64,000 nucleotides of DNA from Ulva prolifera (lineage: Eukaryota; Chlorophyta; Ulvophyceae; Ulvales; Ulvaceae): assembly GCA_023078555.1 (NCBI GenBank), contig CM041201.1, positions 3,665,713 to 3,729,712 on the forward strand, given 5' to 3'. Every line of letters begins with the position of its first letter. Position 1 is the stretch's first letter. The position numbers were made by a program, and so were the translations under genes. Shown piece after piece: positions 48,285 to 60,796 of the stretch. The notes below the pieces were generated by a model. It was given only the letters and a program-made list of their open reading frames with translations. It searched no databases and was not told where the DNA came from.

Positions 48285-51200
48285 ATGGAGCCTGAACTTG
48301 ATGCAGAGTCCTCTGACAGCCGTTCAACGTCCACGGCTTCCCTATACGCTGGCCTTGACGACGAAACGCTACACCAGCTTGCAAAACAGCACAACTGTGC
48401 GCATCATGAAATTACAGAGCTTCTTCTGGTGTTCAGCGTGCTTGACGTCGACGGCAGCGGAGCTGTCTCTGTCGCCGAGCTCATGGAGGTGATTGGGTAC
48501 GTTGACCGATCATGGGGTCCCAGGAGGCATAGGCCCACACGGATGCGGTACCACAGCTGCATCAATCATTATGAGTCTGCGCATCGCATTGGAACTGTCT
48601 TTGCATTGAGAAAGGCTACAGCTCCTCATAAGGCTGCCCCATCAGGGCAAGTGCCTGACACTGTGGATTGCGGACAAAGGCGTCAATCGAAAACGCCTGA
48701 ATCGTGAGATTGAGCTCGGAGCTACGGACTGTGGACCATCTGTTAGCTGCGTATGTGCAGGACAACCCAGTTCAGGTTGACCAAGCAGGAGATACAGCAG
48801 GTGGTGACTGAATTTGACCTCGATGGGAACGGTCTCATCGACTTTGGGGAATTCCTCAATCTTATCAACACCGTTGTCAGGCGGGCCCACCCATCTCTAG
48901 AGGAGGTAATCAAGATCCTCCGGCTGAAGTCCGGAGCTCGCAAGCCTTTTGATGTCGTCCGGATCGCGAGGTGCCACACTCACCGGCCACAGCCCTGCAA
49001 AACGTGGCCGTGGTGCTTCATGCGATATTGTCTGCGTTCTGGAACCACCTGAAACATGTCCGAGCTATGTGGTTTTCATATTCAGACTGTGGCCCCCTCT
49101 GCATCATCCCACAGGCTCATAGTGTGAGTTGAGGCCTACACGCTGAGCCCACTCGCATACTGCTTGGTCACCCTAGTCTCACATATGGCGCCGCAGAGTT
49201 GTCATGCTTTTTGCTTGGGTCGACGTTGTCGTGCACCAGTCTTGGGCTGCAGGTACTTTGAGCGCCGTGTGCCGTTTTTTGCCAGCCTCCGACCCACAGC
49301 CGTGCAACTCCTTGCCGCCAACACAAACATCCGAGATGTACCACTGGGGTCCCCGATCTGCCTGCAGGATGGTATGGCAGAATCTCTGCTGGTGGTCCTA
49401 TCTGGCTCCGCTCATGTGTATCGCACGAAGAAAACAGTCACCCATCAGGCGACCCAGTTCATTCAGGCAACCAGGCACTCGATCGAAAGTGCTGCTGGTG
49501 ATGAATGTGCGACGTTTTCCGCCGAGTCTTGCCGTGAGTACACTGTACCTTGCAAACACCCTCAATGGCTTTCGTTTTGGTCTCAGAAGGAACTAGCGTC
49601 GTCTGCCAAGCTGCTGGGCTTTGCCCCTTCGCTCCCGCGGCGTACATTCAACATCCACAATGCGTGTGGCTCGCTGAAGCGGTGCACGCACTATGTGCTC
49701 TTGGCCTGAGGCCTGGATTTGCTGATGCCCTAGATCAGTAGGGACGTGCATCGTTGCCCATCATGCATGTCGGCGACGTTCATGACGGCAGCGACGCACT
49801 TGGTCCATGCAATGGAGCTGGAGGCATGACAGACATGAACGGTGTCAGATAGCGTGCAGTCAAGGAGCAGACGCCAGAGAGCGCACAAGAGGAAGCTGCA
49901 GCCATGCGGCAAAAGGCCCAGGACGACCTCGCAGCGGCGACACTCTCCGCTTCTGTGGCCACTGGCGGCCTGCTGCTGGACTGCCTGGCACATGCCGCCG
50001 AGCGGAGCGCGGCAGGCAGGGAGACACCGTCCAAGCTCCAAGGTGGTAGTGATAGCCTGTGGCACATTGCAGCCCAGCTCGTACGCTCCCGACCAGCGTT
50101 GCCGATTCGCATTTGGTGCGGCGGGCGATTGCCGGCATGTGTGGCTGCTGCATGACGTGAACACATTGCTGAGGCGATACCTGGCCGATTGAATGTTGCA
50201 GGTGCGCGACGGCATGCCCATGCAGCCATCGGACCCCCCATACAACCCAAAGGCCCCGATGCGGCTGACGGCGCTGCATGCTGATCTCTCTCCGCCCCCA
50301 CCACTCACACGGTGCCCCACACCAGAACCAGAGACCTCTGGCAACCTAGAGCAGGCAAAACCCGATGGCGGCACACCTTCAGCGCCGGCTCGGCCACGCG
50401 CCCAGGATCCATTCCTGCGCCTGCTGGCTTTGACAACGCCGCTCCAGGCCGCCAACGTGCAGGCCACAGTTTCACGTGCTCCTGGTGCGCGTGCGGGAAC
50501 CCCCTGCGGCGCAGGCAGGCAAGCCCCGTTTCCAGTCACCGTCGGAGGTTTGTGCCGGTACCTCCGGCGGTGTGGGCTGAAAGAGGCCAGCAGCGCCTTC
50601 CTCGCGGCGGTTGCAGCTGCTGCGGAGGCGCGACAGGAGGCACAGCACGCACGGCAGCAGCTCGCGCAGCGTGCCCGTGCCCCCGAAGCTCAAGCAAGGC
50701 CGTCAGCAGCTGAGGCGGAGAGCGGTAGAGACGCAGCGCCCTCGTTCGCGGGGCGGGTGATGCCGGGGCAGATGGTGCTCCTGAGAAACCGCAGCCTTGG
50801 GAGGCGGGCGGAGCAGCAGCTTGCTCGTGAAACCTCTGCTGTGGAGGAGGCGGCGAGGCTGCAGCGGGTGCGGTCATCCGTCGTGCTGCCGTTCATGGAG
50901 GCGTCAAGTGTGCTGGACTCTGAAGATCTGGAGGATGAGGGGTCACTGGGCGGGTCTCAGACTTCTGGTGATTCCGTGCCGGACGGGGCCGTGGAGGAGG
51001 CCGTGCGTGAGGGCGGAGGCGTGGCTGGTAGATCGTTCCTTGCGGCGAAGACCGTGTTGAGCGAGAAGAGCACAAAGGCTCAGAGCTTTGCTGCGATTGC
51101 GTTCATGGGTGCACCTGGGAAGAAGGTGGCGGCGACTTGGGCGGGCGCACGCCGGACGCTGAAGGCTGTGCAGTGTGCCAGGGAGGCGGTGGCGGGGCTG

Positions 51201-54200
51201 CCCCGGGCGGCGGCAGACGAGCCCGCCAGAGCTGCAGGGCAGGGCGGCGTGGCGGCAGTGACGGAGTACGGAGCGCTGGTGGCACGCTTGGCGTTCGGGG
51301 ACGTGATTGGGGAGCGCACGCTGCACCATGGCATGCGCGGGGGGCCAGTCGAGCCCACCTCCGGCACATGGCGGCGGCTGGCATTGACGCGCAGCGCTAC
51401 AGTGATCGCGGCGGAGCCTTGCGTTGTTCTGGAGGTCATGGCGAGGCATTTCCAGAAGGTCTCTGAGGAGAGCTCTGTGGTGAGTGGCCCCGCTCCCTTC
51501 GCCTCCTCCCAGAGTCTCTTGATCGTAGATGTCTAATTGGAGGTGCCCAGAACATCATGTACCTCATCGATGGCATGGTATGTCGAGGCGCACAAAGTGT
51601 GGCAAAGCGGTCCAATCGTCTCAACAATCGGCACATCGTGTCCGAAGCCAGGTCTGGTTCAACCTTCAGACTGACCCATGATACGGAATACATTGTCAGA
51701 TGCAACAGATGGTTGTGTGCTGTGCGTCTGCGTGCGCACCACCTTAGCCACCTGTCTGAGGCCATGCTGAGCCCCGCAAACCATGTGCGTTCCAGTCACA
51801 GTCGTGCCGGCATGTGGATCAGGCGAGCGCCTCGCAGGCCCTGCTGTAGCTACTCACCTTGAATGCAGAGTCTGTACAAGGCCGCACACACGGCGTCGCT
51901 TGCCACCGTGGCCCCGAAACACCGCAGCGACCTCGACATCTCGAAGCTCGCGACGGAGCTCGTGCGCGTGCCGCTGCTGTCGGACCTCGACACCGTGGCG
52001 CTACGCAAGCTCGCGCAGGAGGCGGCCGCGGAGGTGCACCTACCCGGCAGCGTGCTCATGCGCCAGGGCGACCACGGCGACCGCATGCTGCTGCTGACGC
52101 AGGGCGCGGTGCGCGTCCTGAAGATCCCCGACGAGGAGTTTGTGGTTGTCCACAGCAGCGGCCGCTGGCGCGCGCACGTGCCGCCGACACTGAAGCCCGT
52201 GGCGCAGGTGCGCCCCACTGCAACATGGCAGAGGCGCCCCCTGGACCTCATGTACGTAGCGTGGAGTTTGTCATGGAAGTGCATACCCGTCAACGGCGCC
52301 TCAGTGACTGCCTTGGAGATTGACATGGTGCCTTTGGCATGTACACTTGGAAAAGGGTCATCGGAACCGGCTTCAGGTGGTCCTAGCCTCTGCTTCAAAT
52401 CAGCTTCCGCCAGACTCCGCTGTGGGACGATGTGGCCGCAAGGTAGCTGGGCATGTGGCCGTGACAGCCAGAAGTTATGCTGGCAGCTCGCATATGGAGG
52501 GATGCTGAGGAGCATGCTCGACTGCAGAAGTGACCTGGATCGCTCTGATCATGCTACTGTACCGGTATAGCACGACGCGCTCTCGCAGCCTTGTATGCAC
52601 GCCTCGGGAGGACCTCCGATTGTGTGAACCCCGCTGCTTGCAGCCCAGATTGCGCGTGCAGGGACTCGAAGACGGCGGCGCAGCGCCAGTCTCCGCGGCA
52701 GACGCGGACGACCTGGCTGACGAGGACAGCGCCCTCACCTTTGAGTCCTCCGCCTCGTGCCTGCACGATGTTGTCGACGACTCTGGCGCCGTCCTGCATC
52801 GCACGTACCGTGCCCGCTCCTCCACATTCCACGCAGCTTCCCCCAGCGCCTCCCCGACCGGCGTGCCCCGGGCGCGCAGCTTCATCGTGCAGAGGCTCGA
52901 GGGCCACCCGCAGCGCCAGCGCAAGCCCCCCCGGCCCGCGAGCAGACACGCTGCGCACGGGAGCTGGAGCACCGCCGCGGCTGTCGCCAGGGTCAGTGCG
53001 GGCGTGCCGCGGCCGACGTTCCGTGAGAAGGCGATTCATCTCAGTGTGGTTCTGCCTGGTGGCCCTGGCCTCGGCGGATCCACTGACAGCCCAATCGTGC
53101 CGCTGCAATATGCTTCCTCACGGCATGCATATTCGCAAGGCGCAGGAGACAGCCCTGCTGCCGACCGAAGGATCTCGTTTGCGGTGGGGGTGAAATCACA
53201 GGACAGGCTGGGCTCTGAGGCCACTGCGGCAAGCCTTGACGGCGGGTGGGGGCTCATGGGCGAGGCGGAAGGGCCCCCGACCACACTGCTGGCGATGCTG
53301 CCGGCACAGGAGGAACCCGGTTTGGTCGTCCGGGATAACCTGGACTTAGGTAGCCCCCAGGGCGAGCAGTGCGGGTTTCAAAGTGCCTACAGCACCACGA
53401 GAAGTGGACAGGGCCCTGGTGGTGAGCTGCAGGCATCCCTCGAGCCGCCTGGGGCACCCCGAGGGAAGCTGGCGGGAACCATGCGCCTCAGCGAGCGCTT
53501 CGGGAAAGGCTGCCGTGGCCAACGGCAGCCGCTGCAGATCATCGATGTTGCGGATGTGCCTGCACGGCTCAGGCTCCCGGAGGTGTGGCGCATGTGCGTG
53601 GGAACCATGGCTGCCTGCTTTTGGTGCAGTGGAGCTGCACCTGCGAGAGATCCCTGTGGAGTTGAACCTAACTCTGTGTTTTGCATAGGACAATGCATGT
53701 GCTCCGATTTGCACGCTGTTGGGTGCAGAGTTGCATAGTGAGCTTTTTAACCAGAAGCTGCGCAATGTCTGCAAGACCGTGTTGGATGCTGTGTGGCGTA
53801 CATGCTCCCAGCTGGTGCAGGACAGGCACAACGCATGCTCATCCTCGGAGGACGATTCCGCTCTTGGAGACGCAGAACCTGCATCAAGCCACGATCAATG
53901 CCAGGAGAGTGCGCCGCACGCCCGGGTGAAGTCTGCTGCAAGCGTTGTGGCCCGGATCAAGGTGCTCAGCTGAAATTGTAGCCACCACGCCGGGCATCAC
54001 AGCCAGACGCAGCTGATTGTCTCTTGAAACAGGCTGCCACGGTCATCATGGAGCAACAGGCCGCCTGCATGGTCGCTACTTCGTCCACAACCACGATGCA
54101 TCTGCCACAATAGGCGACATCTGTCTAGGATGCCGCATGTGCGGTCGCAGCGATTTTGCCTAATTCCCGCCTTGCGGGCGCCTTTGTGTGCGGCGCGGGC

Positions 54201-57200
54201 GCGCGAGCTCGCGGTCAGGCTGCCGTGGGATGTCGGATATGTGGCGGTCCCTCAAAGTCCCCTCGACCACGGTGGCGTCGCTCCTGTGCCCCCCCTGCAG
54301 TTCAGTTCAGAATCCCGGCATTCCTCGGTGCATGCCTGTGTGTGCGTGATGTGTCCGCCCCTCGAGGGTGCATGCCTGATTTGGAGCTTGGGTTCCTGCG
54401 TAGCCACAGCCCCAGGTGCCACGCACACCTCATTGCCGCCTGACCAACATCCACGAGCACACGTGCTGGCTCTCCTCGGAGTTGCTTGCAAAGTACCATC
54501 AGCCCCTGGGAACGGCGGCACAGCCACAATGCCATATGCAGGGCCTCAAACGTACGATCAAGAGCCCAAAGCACTCTACAGACAAAAGCGATCCTGAGGC
54601 GGGCGTGCAAGCACAGGCACAGGATGCAGGTGCAGCACCGGCAGCCCCAGGCACGCTGCACGAGCGCATGGAGCATGCGATTGATGCCCGCAGCGCTGTC
54701 CTGCCCCCGGTCGCGCTGCAGCGGCGGCAGCAGCTAGCGGCCGCGGCACAGCGCATGCTCGTCGACATCCTCAAGACGATGTTTGGGAAGGGGGACGACC
54801 TGGGCTCGCGCCGTGCGGAGCATCCCCCGCTAACAGAGCACGAGATCAGCAGGCTGGAGGCACGCTCCCCGTGTCGTCTACTGGAGCACTGGTGCCCCGT
54901 CACAAAAATAACTGCTTGCCGGACTGCAAACACCCTCCGGCCCCCAGTACCTTGTTGCACAGCAGTCCAGCATTGGTCAAAATTCCGCCGGCTAGTGCAA
55001 GCGCTCACTCTGCTGCGGAAAACACCACTCAGCCTGCCATATGTTTCCGGGCCATGCCGGCTGAGGACCTGTGAGCTGTGCAAGGTGATCACAACGTAGT
55101 CCTTTCCAGACCTCGCATGATCATGGTTGCAGCAGCCTCCTGAACAAGCTGTTGAAGTCTTCTCTGAACAAAAAAAAACCCCGCAGGGAAGGGCCGTTGT
55201 CATAGCCGCGGGATGTGTCAGTGGTCACATGGCTGCGGCAATACCGTCATGCATGCAGGCACACTGCGGCGTCTGACCGCACTACACCACAGCTGTCAGG
55301 CTACCACTGTGCGCAGCCCGTCGTCGCTGCAGATGTATGCGGTGCATGCAGGAGGTCTACGGCAACTGCGTGCGCGCCATCTCGGCGTACGCCTGCCTCG
55401 GGGAGATGGCCCTGATGGAGCTCCACGCCTCCACCCGCCGCTCCGCAACGGCAGTCGCAACAGAGGAATCGCACATCATCGTCATCCCCAAGGGCCTGTA
55501 CGATGCGGTGCTGCGCACGAAGCAGAGCGCCGAGATGCGCGCAAAGTTCCGCCTCTTCCGGCACGTCGACTGGCTCACCCTGCTGCCCGAGGCCGACCGC
55601 AAGAACGTCGGCTACGCGATGGCCCTTGCATTGTGGCCGCGTGGGGCGGCGGTTGTGACGCACGGGGCGGAGTTCCAGGGCATCATGCTGCTGCGGCGCG
55701 GGCACGTGGCAGTGCTGCGGCCCGTCGGGGGTGAGGGGCGCGAGAGGGCGGGTGCGGCTGGCGCCGTGCCGCGGCGTGCTGCGGCAGAGATGGAGGTGCT
55801 CGGGCGGCGGGGGCCGGGGGAGATGTTTGGGGAGCAGGCGCTGCTGCAGGGGGGCGTGCACCCGCACACGATCGTGGCCGAAACGCCTGTTGAAGTGTTC
55901 TGCTTGAGCGTTTCGGTTCGTCCTGCCTGCTTCACTGCGCCATTGTGCTGTGCTGGATCATGTGGCCGTTTACGATGCATGGCACCGCAACCAATGCTGT
56001 GGCACCAAAACCTGCTGCCGTGAACATATTGTACTTTGGCACGTATTCTGCAAAGCATTGAGGAAATGGCTCAATCGGTGGCAAGCACACAATAAATACA
56101 AATCCAGGCCGGGTGCACCTGGATTTTGGAGGGTCGGCACGAGCATGACCGAGCGCAGAGACGGGTGTACGTCATATTGCCCTTCTTGAGTTGAATTAGT
56201 AACGTTGATGCCCGATCGTCTTTTTTTGTCTACTTTGAATGAATCCGTGCTCATTCGCCAGAGCTGGGGCTCTGCAGTATGGAGCATGGGGCAGCGTGAT
56301 GCAGGATATGGGATTTTTGGGACGAAGGGGCATCGCCCGGCTGATCCACGCGGCCCGTCACCTTGCGGCGCGTTTGGAGTCTCCGCAGCAGTTGAGCTGG
56401 CATGCATGCGCATCGGATCAGCAGGCCGGCCTGCGTCACGCCAACGACTTCCTGCAACACCTCCTTGACTCTGGCGCGTACTCCCCAGCCCGCCTCACGA
56501 GCGGCCAGCGGCGTAAGGGCGGGCCGCGTGCACATCAGCCAGGCAGCTTGCATGCGGCCCGCGCTGCGCTGATGCAAGCGCCTGGGTTGCGGGCGCCCCT
56601 GCTGCAAGGGCTGGACCGCCGTTGGGCGGACGATGCATGGCGGAGAGCGACGCCGACTCAGAGGGTGAGGCCCTTCTGGATCTAGAGCAGGGGTAAGAGG
56701 GGTGTTTGCTGATGGTCATGATATGGCTTTGTTTGCGGCTTGTTGTGTTTCCTGCAATCCGTGCATGCAGTGTCCGTATGGCTGCGCATGGCTGGACCAC
56801 TGGTGGTGGCGCTACAGGCGAGACTTATCGGAGCATGGCCGGCACTGCAACATGTGGGATGCATCGGCGACTTGCACGTGAGAACACTGATGTGCATTGT
56901 TGCATATGAGCTATGCCAGGCTCCCGGCATGGAGCGCACAGGTCTTGCTGGCAATGACTGTACACAACATGGCCATTCTCAGGGACCAAAAAGGGCTGAT
57001 TGGGGTACATCTGCAGCCTCATCGCTCCTGCAAGTTGCTCAGCTGCCCAGGAACCGATGACTGCTGCTTCTTTATGTCTGTTGAATGTGTGGCCAGTCGT
57101 GAATGGGGGCTGTGACAGGCGCTGCAGAGGATGCTTTCAGCGAGCACTCACATACTGGGACATCACATGCACCGCCACATGGTGCAGGTTCCTGAGGAGC

Positions 57201-57885
57201 TCAGGCGTCTGCGCGAGGTCCTTGGAGCTGCACCTCAGCCTTGTGCTCTCACAGTCCCCGCAGGGACATATCCTTTACAGGCTGAGTTGGATTCGGTCAA
57301 TGCAAACTCTGCCTCACCAGGTGCACCCCAGGGGCAAGAAGCTTACGGTTGCAGCCCTGGTACTGGTGAGAAGTTACGATCACAAGCCTGGAAAACTTGC
57401 CCTGCGATTGATGCTCACGTGCGTTCTGTAGCAGTGACCAGAGCTATGAACTTGCACAGAATGTGGAACGCATAGAGCGGGTACAAACTGAGCGTGGTTC
57501 ACTGCAGCAGGGTTCTTCACTGCAGCGGGACGCTTCTGCTATAGGAGACTGCGACGGCGCTTGGAATCGGGAAGGCTGTCCAAGACAGCCCACCTCGGCT
57601 GCAGACGAGTCATGCAGGTCACACAACTCATGCTCAGAGCGGAACTTGACTGGGATTGCGGGAGAAAATTGCAGGCTAAAGCAAAGTATCCGTACACATC
57701 GGGACAATCAGTATGGTAGATCTGGCCGCTGTACACTGATTGCCCGATTGTCTCCTGAGATGTGCCTGAATAAGGAACAGCCTGGAAAGCGCACGGCAAT
57801 TGTGCAGAGTTTTCTTCAAGACGTAGAAGTGTCGTCCTGGACAGCTGGGTACAATTGCATGAGATCAAGTGGTGCATGTGACTAG
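48285..57885 (+). CDS. EF-hand protein with three cyclic-nucleotide-binding domains
   Basis: This is a probable Ca2+- and cNMP-responsive regulator; no catalytic domain was seen. Exon 1 (48285-48496) and exon 2 (48761-48970) make an EF-hand pair with loops DVDGSGAVSVAE and DLDGNGLIDFGE. Exon 3 (from 49253) joins as VVRIAR/YFERRVPFF and opens cNBD1. Its C-terminal part, with GDVIGERTL and TRSATVIAAE, comes only at the end of the 50202-51479 exon, about 480 residues later. Exon 51869-52207 opens cNBD2 (LATELVRVPLLSDLD, RQGDHGDRMLLLTQGAVRVL). After exons from 52644, near 53.7-53.97 and 54542-54.88 kb, cNBD2 closes in the exon from 55352 (CLGEMALMELHASTRRSATAV). cNBD3 follows there (RLFRHVDWLTLLPEAD, GEMFGEQALL, HPHTIVAETP). 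cNBD1 and cNBD2 keep the Arg of the phosphate cassette; cNBD3 does not. Later exons are near 56278-56664, 57128-57365 and 57476-57885. The 3' end and several joins are inferred, and this could be two genes. Confidence 0.7.
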
Positions 57886-58296
57886 AATTCCCGTCCACAG
57901 GATTTGCCCTCAGGGTCCTGCAGCGTTCTGCTGATGCCAGGACAGCTTCTGTTTGATGCTTGAACTGCCGCAAAGCAAACTGCCGCAAGGTAATCGGAGG
58001 CTGCCTACACTTCAGCGCTGCTGCTGTTGCGGAAGTGTGACTGTACTGAGTGTTGATGAATTTACTTATCATAGCTCACGGCTCGCCGACTGCATTTCCT
58101 TGCCAAACCGTTTCAAATCGGGCATCCTGTGGCCACCTGTCACCATTGTGCGTGGCCTCCCAAAAAACGTCTTGCCGGTAACTCCGCGAAGCCCGGGTCA
58201 CAACACACGATTCATGACGTTTTTAAGCTCATAGGCAACGCATAGCTCAGCAGGAGCAGCTTGTGTTGGTACTGTGTTGGAAGTCAACAAGCCAGC
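57886..58296. other. Short intergenic region
   Basis: It lies between the inferred end of the EF-hand/cNBD gene and the BTB gene. A 177-codon minus-strand frame crosses it but overlaps the last exon and shows no family features. Confidence 0.4.
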
Positions 58297-59728
58297 ATGG
58301 ACTCTCCCGTCGTGTGTCTGAACGTCGCCGGGTGCTACTTCACCACAGCGCGCGAAACAGTACTGCGTGAGCCTGCGTCTAAACTTGCACTGCAAGTTCG
58401 TGGTGTTCTTCCAACACTGAAGGATGAGGCAGGCCATGTCTTCATCGATAGAGACCCGCGATTCTTTCAGGCCATCCTGAACTACCTGCGAGATGGCTGG
58501 ACTCTGCTCCCTCCCACCGCTTCAGAGCGTCGCGAGCTTATGCAGGAAGTCAGGTTCTACCAGGTCCGTTTCGCTAGGACCTTGCCAAGGCCGGCAGAGA
58601 CTCACCGGTGAGCATGAGCTTGATCGGACGATTTCCACAGAACGTGAATGTCTTGAACAGCCGTCCGTTTGCGGGATGAGGGCCGTCGATGACCTCTCCC
58701 GTTGTCAGTGGCACTTGGGAGCGCCATGCAGTCTCACAGCATACGGAACAGGTCGGCGAATGGCTGTGGCCCCCACAGCAGTTCGACGCATTTCAGTGTA
58801 TACCCATCATACGCTGCCCTGTCGAATGGATGCTGAAGGGTGAAAGCGTTACAGGACAACTTCTGTGTGTGCAGCTCAATGGCATGGAAAGCTGGCTTCG
58901 TACACAGGAGCTGCTGGGAGGAAAGTCAGATGCCATCCGTCAGGACGGAGATGCACTGGAGACTGAATCCTCGTCGCCTGTCTCGAAACGCATTGACTCG
59001 CCACCTCCAGCTCCCACCACTCCAGGTTCCAAGGCCGTAGCTGTCCGTGCCAGATCTGTCAGCCCACCCCTCTATCGTCCAATTCACTGTCCCCCACCGA
59101 GCTGCCCTGCCCCAATCTGCCCGCCTCCTTGCTGTCCCTCGCCATGCTGTCCACCTCTCCGCTGCCCATCGCCATGCAGCAAGCCCCCATGCTGCAGTCC
59201 CTGCTGCCGGCCAGTGTGCAACCCTTTGGCAGCGCTTCAGAGCCTCAAAGTGCGTAATTTTTTTTGGTCGTATGCTGCCCAACCACACCAGTAGCTTGAC
59301 AGTGATCAAGCGCTGGTGATTTTCTATCCAAGGCCAACAGATGGTGCCACACTTATTCTGGTGGCATTTGTGGTCCCACGTGTGTTGACAGGTCAAATAT
59401 ACACTTGGTGCAGCCCTGCATTCCCCCCCAAGTTGATGATGGCTTCCGTTGGACGTCAAAGTACCTTCGCACCAATCCCAAGATTCGGGAGGTTGTGGAC
59501 ACTCTGCTGGAGCTAGCATACATGCCGCCCAACCGGGCCCTCACTGTTGGCAAGGTGTTTGTGTCCATCAACAACTGCCCAGAAGGCGATGCGCACTTGT
59601 CCAACAAGTATCTGGTTGTTAAAGTCTGTGGAGCGTATGGCTGGACATTTGAGTTCACGGTAAAATCCCCCGATCGCATGGTTCATCCAGCCTTTACACT
59701 GGGCAACATGTTGCATTGGCCAGCTTGA
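58297..59728 (+). CDS. BTB/T1-domain (KCTD-like) protein with Cys/Pro-rich tract
   Basis: KCTD-type BTB proteins assemble as oligomers and often serve as cullin-3 adaptors (family knowledge). Three phase-0 exons, 58297-58563, 58875-59249 and 59414-59728, give 957 nt (318 residues). Exon 1 is a complete T1-type BTB fold: VVCLNVAGCYFTTARETVL, HVFIDRDPRFFQAILNYLRD, and the closing EVRFYQ/LNGMESWL across the junction, typical of KCTD. Residues about 152-206 are a striking Cys/Pro-rich run (units such as CPPPCCPSPCCPP). Exon 3 encodes a folded-looking C-terminal region (FRWTSKYLRTNPKIREVVDT; YLVVKVCGAYGWTFEFTVK) that I do not recognise. It lies on the same strand, about 0.4 kb after the EF-hand/cNBD gene. 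The BTB call is strong; the target is unknown. Confidence 0.85.
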
Positions 59729-60796
59729 AGACAACATGCGGAGCTTGGTACACTGCATGGACATCTCACTGGAACAGTTTATTGCACTAATAGACAAGGT
59801 CGTCTAGGCAAAGCCAAGATTCTAGCTGCAATCATTGGAAAATTGCTCCGTAGTTGCATGTGAAGCCATGTGTGGTGGATGTGATGTTTTGTCGCTCTGC
59901 CAGAATCTCATCGCGAGGTTTCCATGAAGCTGGACACCTCATTTGGCACCTCTGCTGCTCTTCACTCAAGCAAGTGAATCGTCCTCCGCACAGCAATGCA
60001 GTCATGGGTTTCCAAAGGGCAGCAGGAAAATTTGGACTGTTACGCGCATTCCTGTGATGCTAATGGCCAACTGCTCTTGCAGGTTCGCCCATCCTGTGAC
60101 TACTGCCTGCACCAGAAGTACAACGTGTGCGAATATGTGCAAGACAATTGGTTTGTTCTATCTGCCATCCTCAAGGACCAATATGGGTTGGTGATGGAGG
60201 AGGACTACTGCCAGCGCCATGCAAGCATTCTCTCTCGCCGTCAGAACCTCCACATCTGTCTGAGCAAGCCTGAAGCCTGCAGGCCTGCATTCTGAACCTA
60301 GTGATCGCTGGCGTACACATCATCACTTCAGGTCACGCGTGCAGCATGGACATTGCTGGTGCAGCATTGTTCAGGGCACACGATCACGAGCCCAGAGCAT
60401 GGCCATGACCTGATGACTCAATGAGACTCCACCATCTGTTTTTACAGATGATGAGCAACGCGGGTGCACTGGCATGTTTACTGTACTGCACTGAAACATG
60501 TGACAGGTCTGCAGGTTGCAAACGTGTAAATCAGGCAATGGGTATGTAAAAAACAGGTCTGCAGGTTGAAACAGGTGCAAAGGGTCCTGGGCACTAGTGC
60601 ATAATATGATTCTGAATGTCAAGTCAGCTCAGTATGAGTATACATGAGTATACACTACCTAGCAGAGATTATTAACGCACATACTCACGCTTTTTGCATA
60701 TGTGCTACACCGAAAATAGTGGTAGCACTTACAGTGTCAAGCATATATCCGCTCCCCTAGAAAGTCACGTCCAGGAAAAATCAACAAAACTAAATG
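59729..60796. other. Convergent intergenic region with a small Cys-rich frame
   Basis: It lies between the BTB gene (+) and the DnaJ gene (-). Apart from the 99-residue frame at 59996-60295, no coding signal is seen. On the DnaJ side, the minus strand carries TGTAA (the chlorophyte polyadenylation motif) about 60 nt past the stop. Confidence 0.45.
59996..60295 (+). CDS. Small Cys-containing hypothetical protein
   Basis: A 99-residue frame starts MQSWVSKGQQENLDCYAHSC and contains CDYCLHQKYNVCEYVQDN and EEDYCQRHASIL, so spaced Cys/His residues could bind a metal. A CTCTTGCAG at about 60077-60085 looks like a splice acceptor, so only the part from there may be coding, as the last exon of an unrecognised gene. 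I do not recognise the family; function is unknown. Confidence 0.35.
   Translation: MQSWVSKGQQENLDCYAHSCDANGQLLLQVRPSCDYCLHQKYNVCEYVQDNWFVLSAILKDQYGLVMEEDYCQRHASILSRRQNLHICLSKPEACRPAF

Noticed and set aside
49730..50539. 269-codon minus-strand frame
   Set aside because: It is antisense to exons of the EF-hand/cNBD gene and has no family features.
57539..58072. 177-codon minus-strand frame
   Set aside because: It overlaps the probable last exon of the EF-hand/cNBD gene and lacks recognisable motifs; the competing plus-strand frame joins upstream exons in phase.
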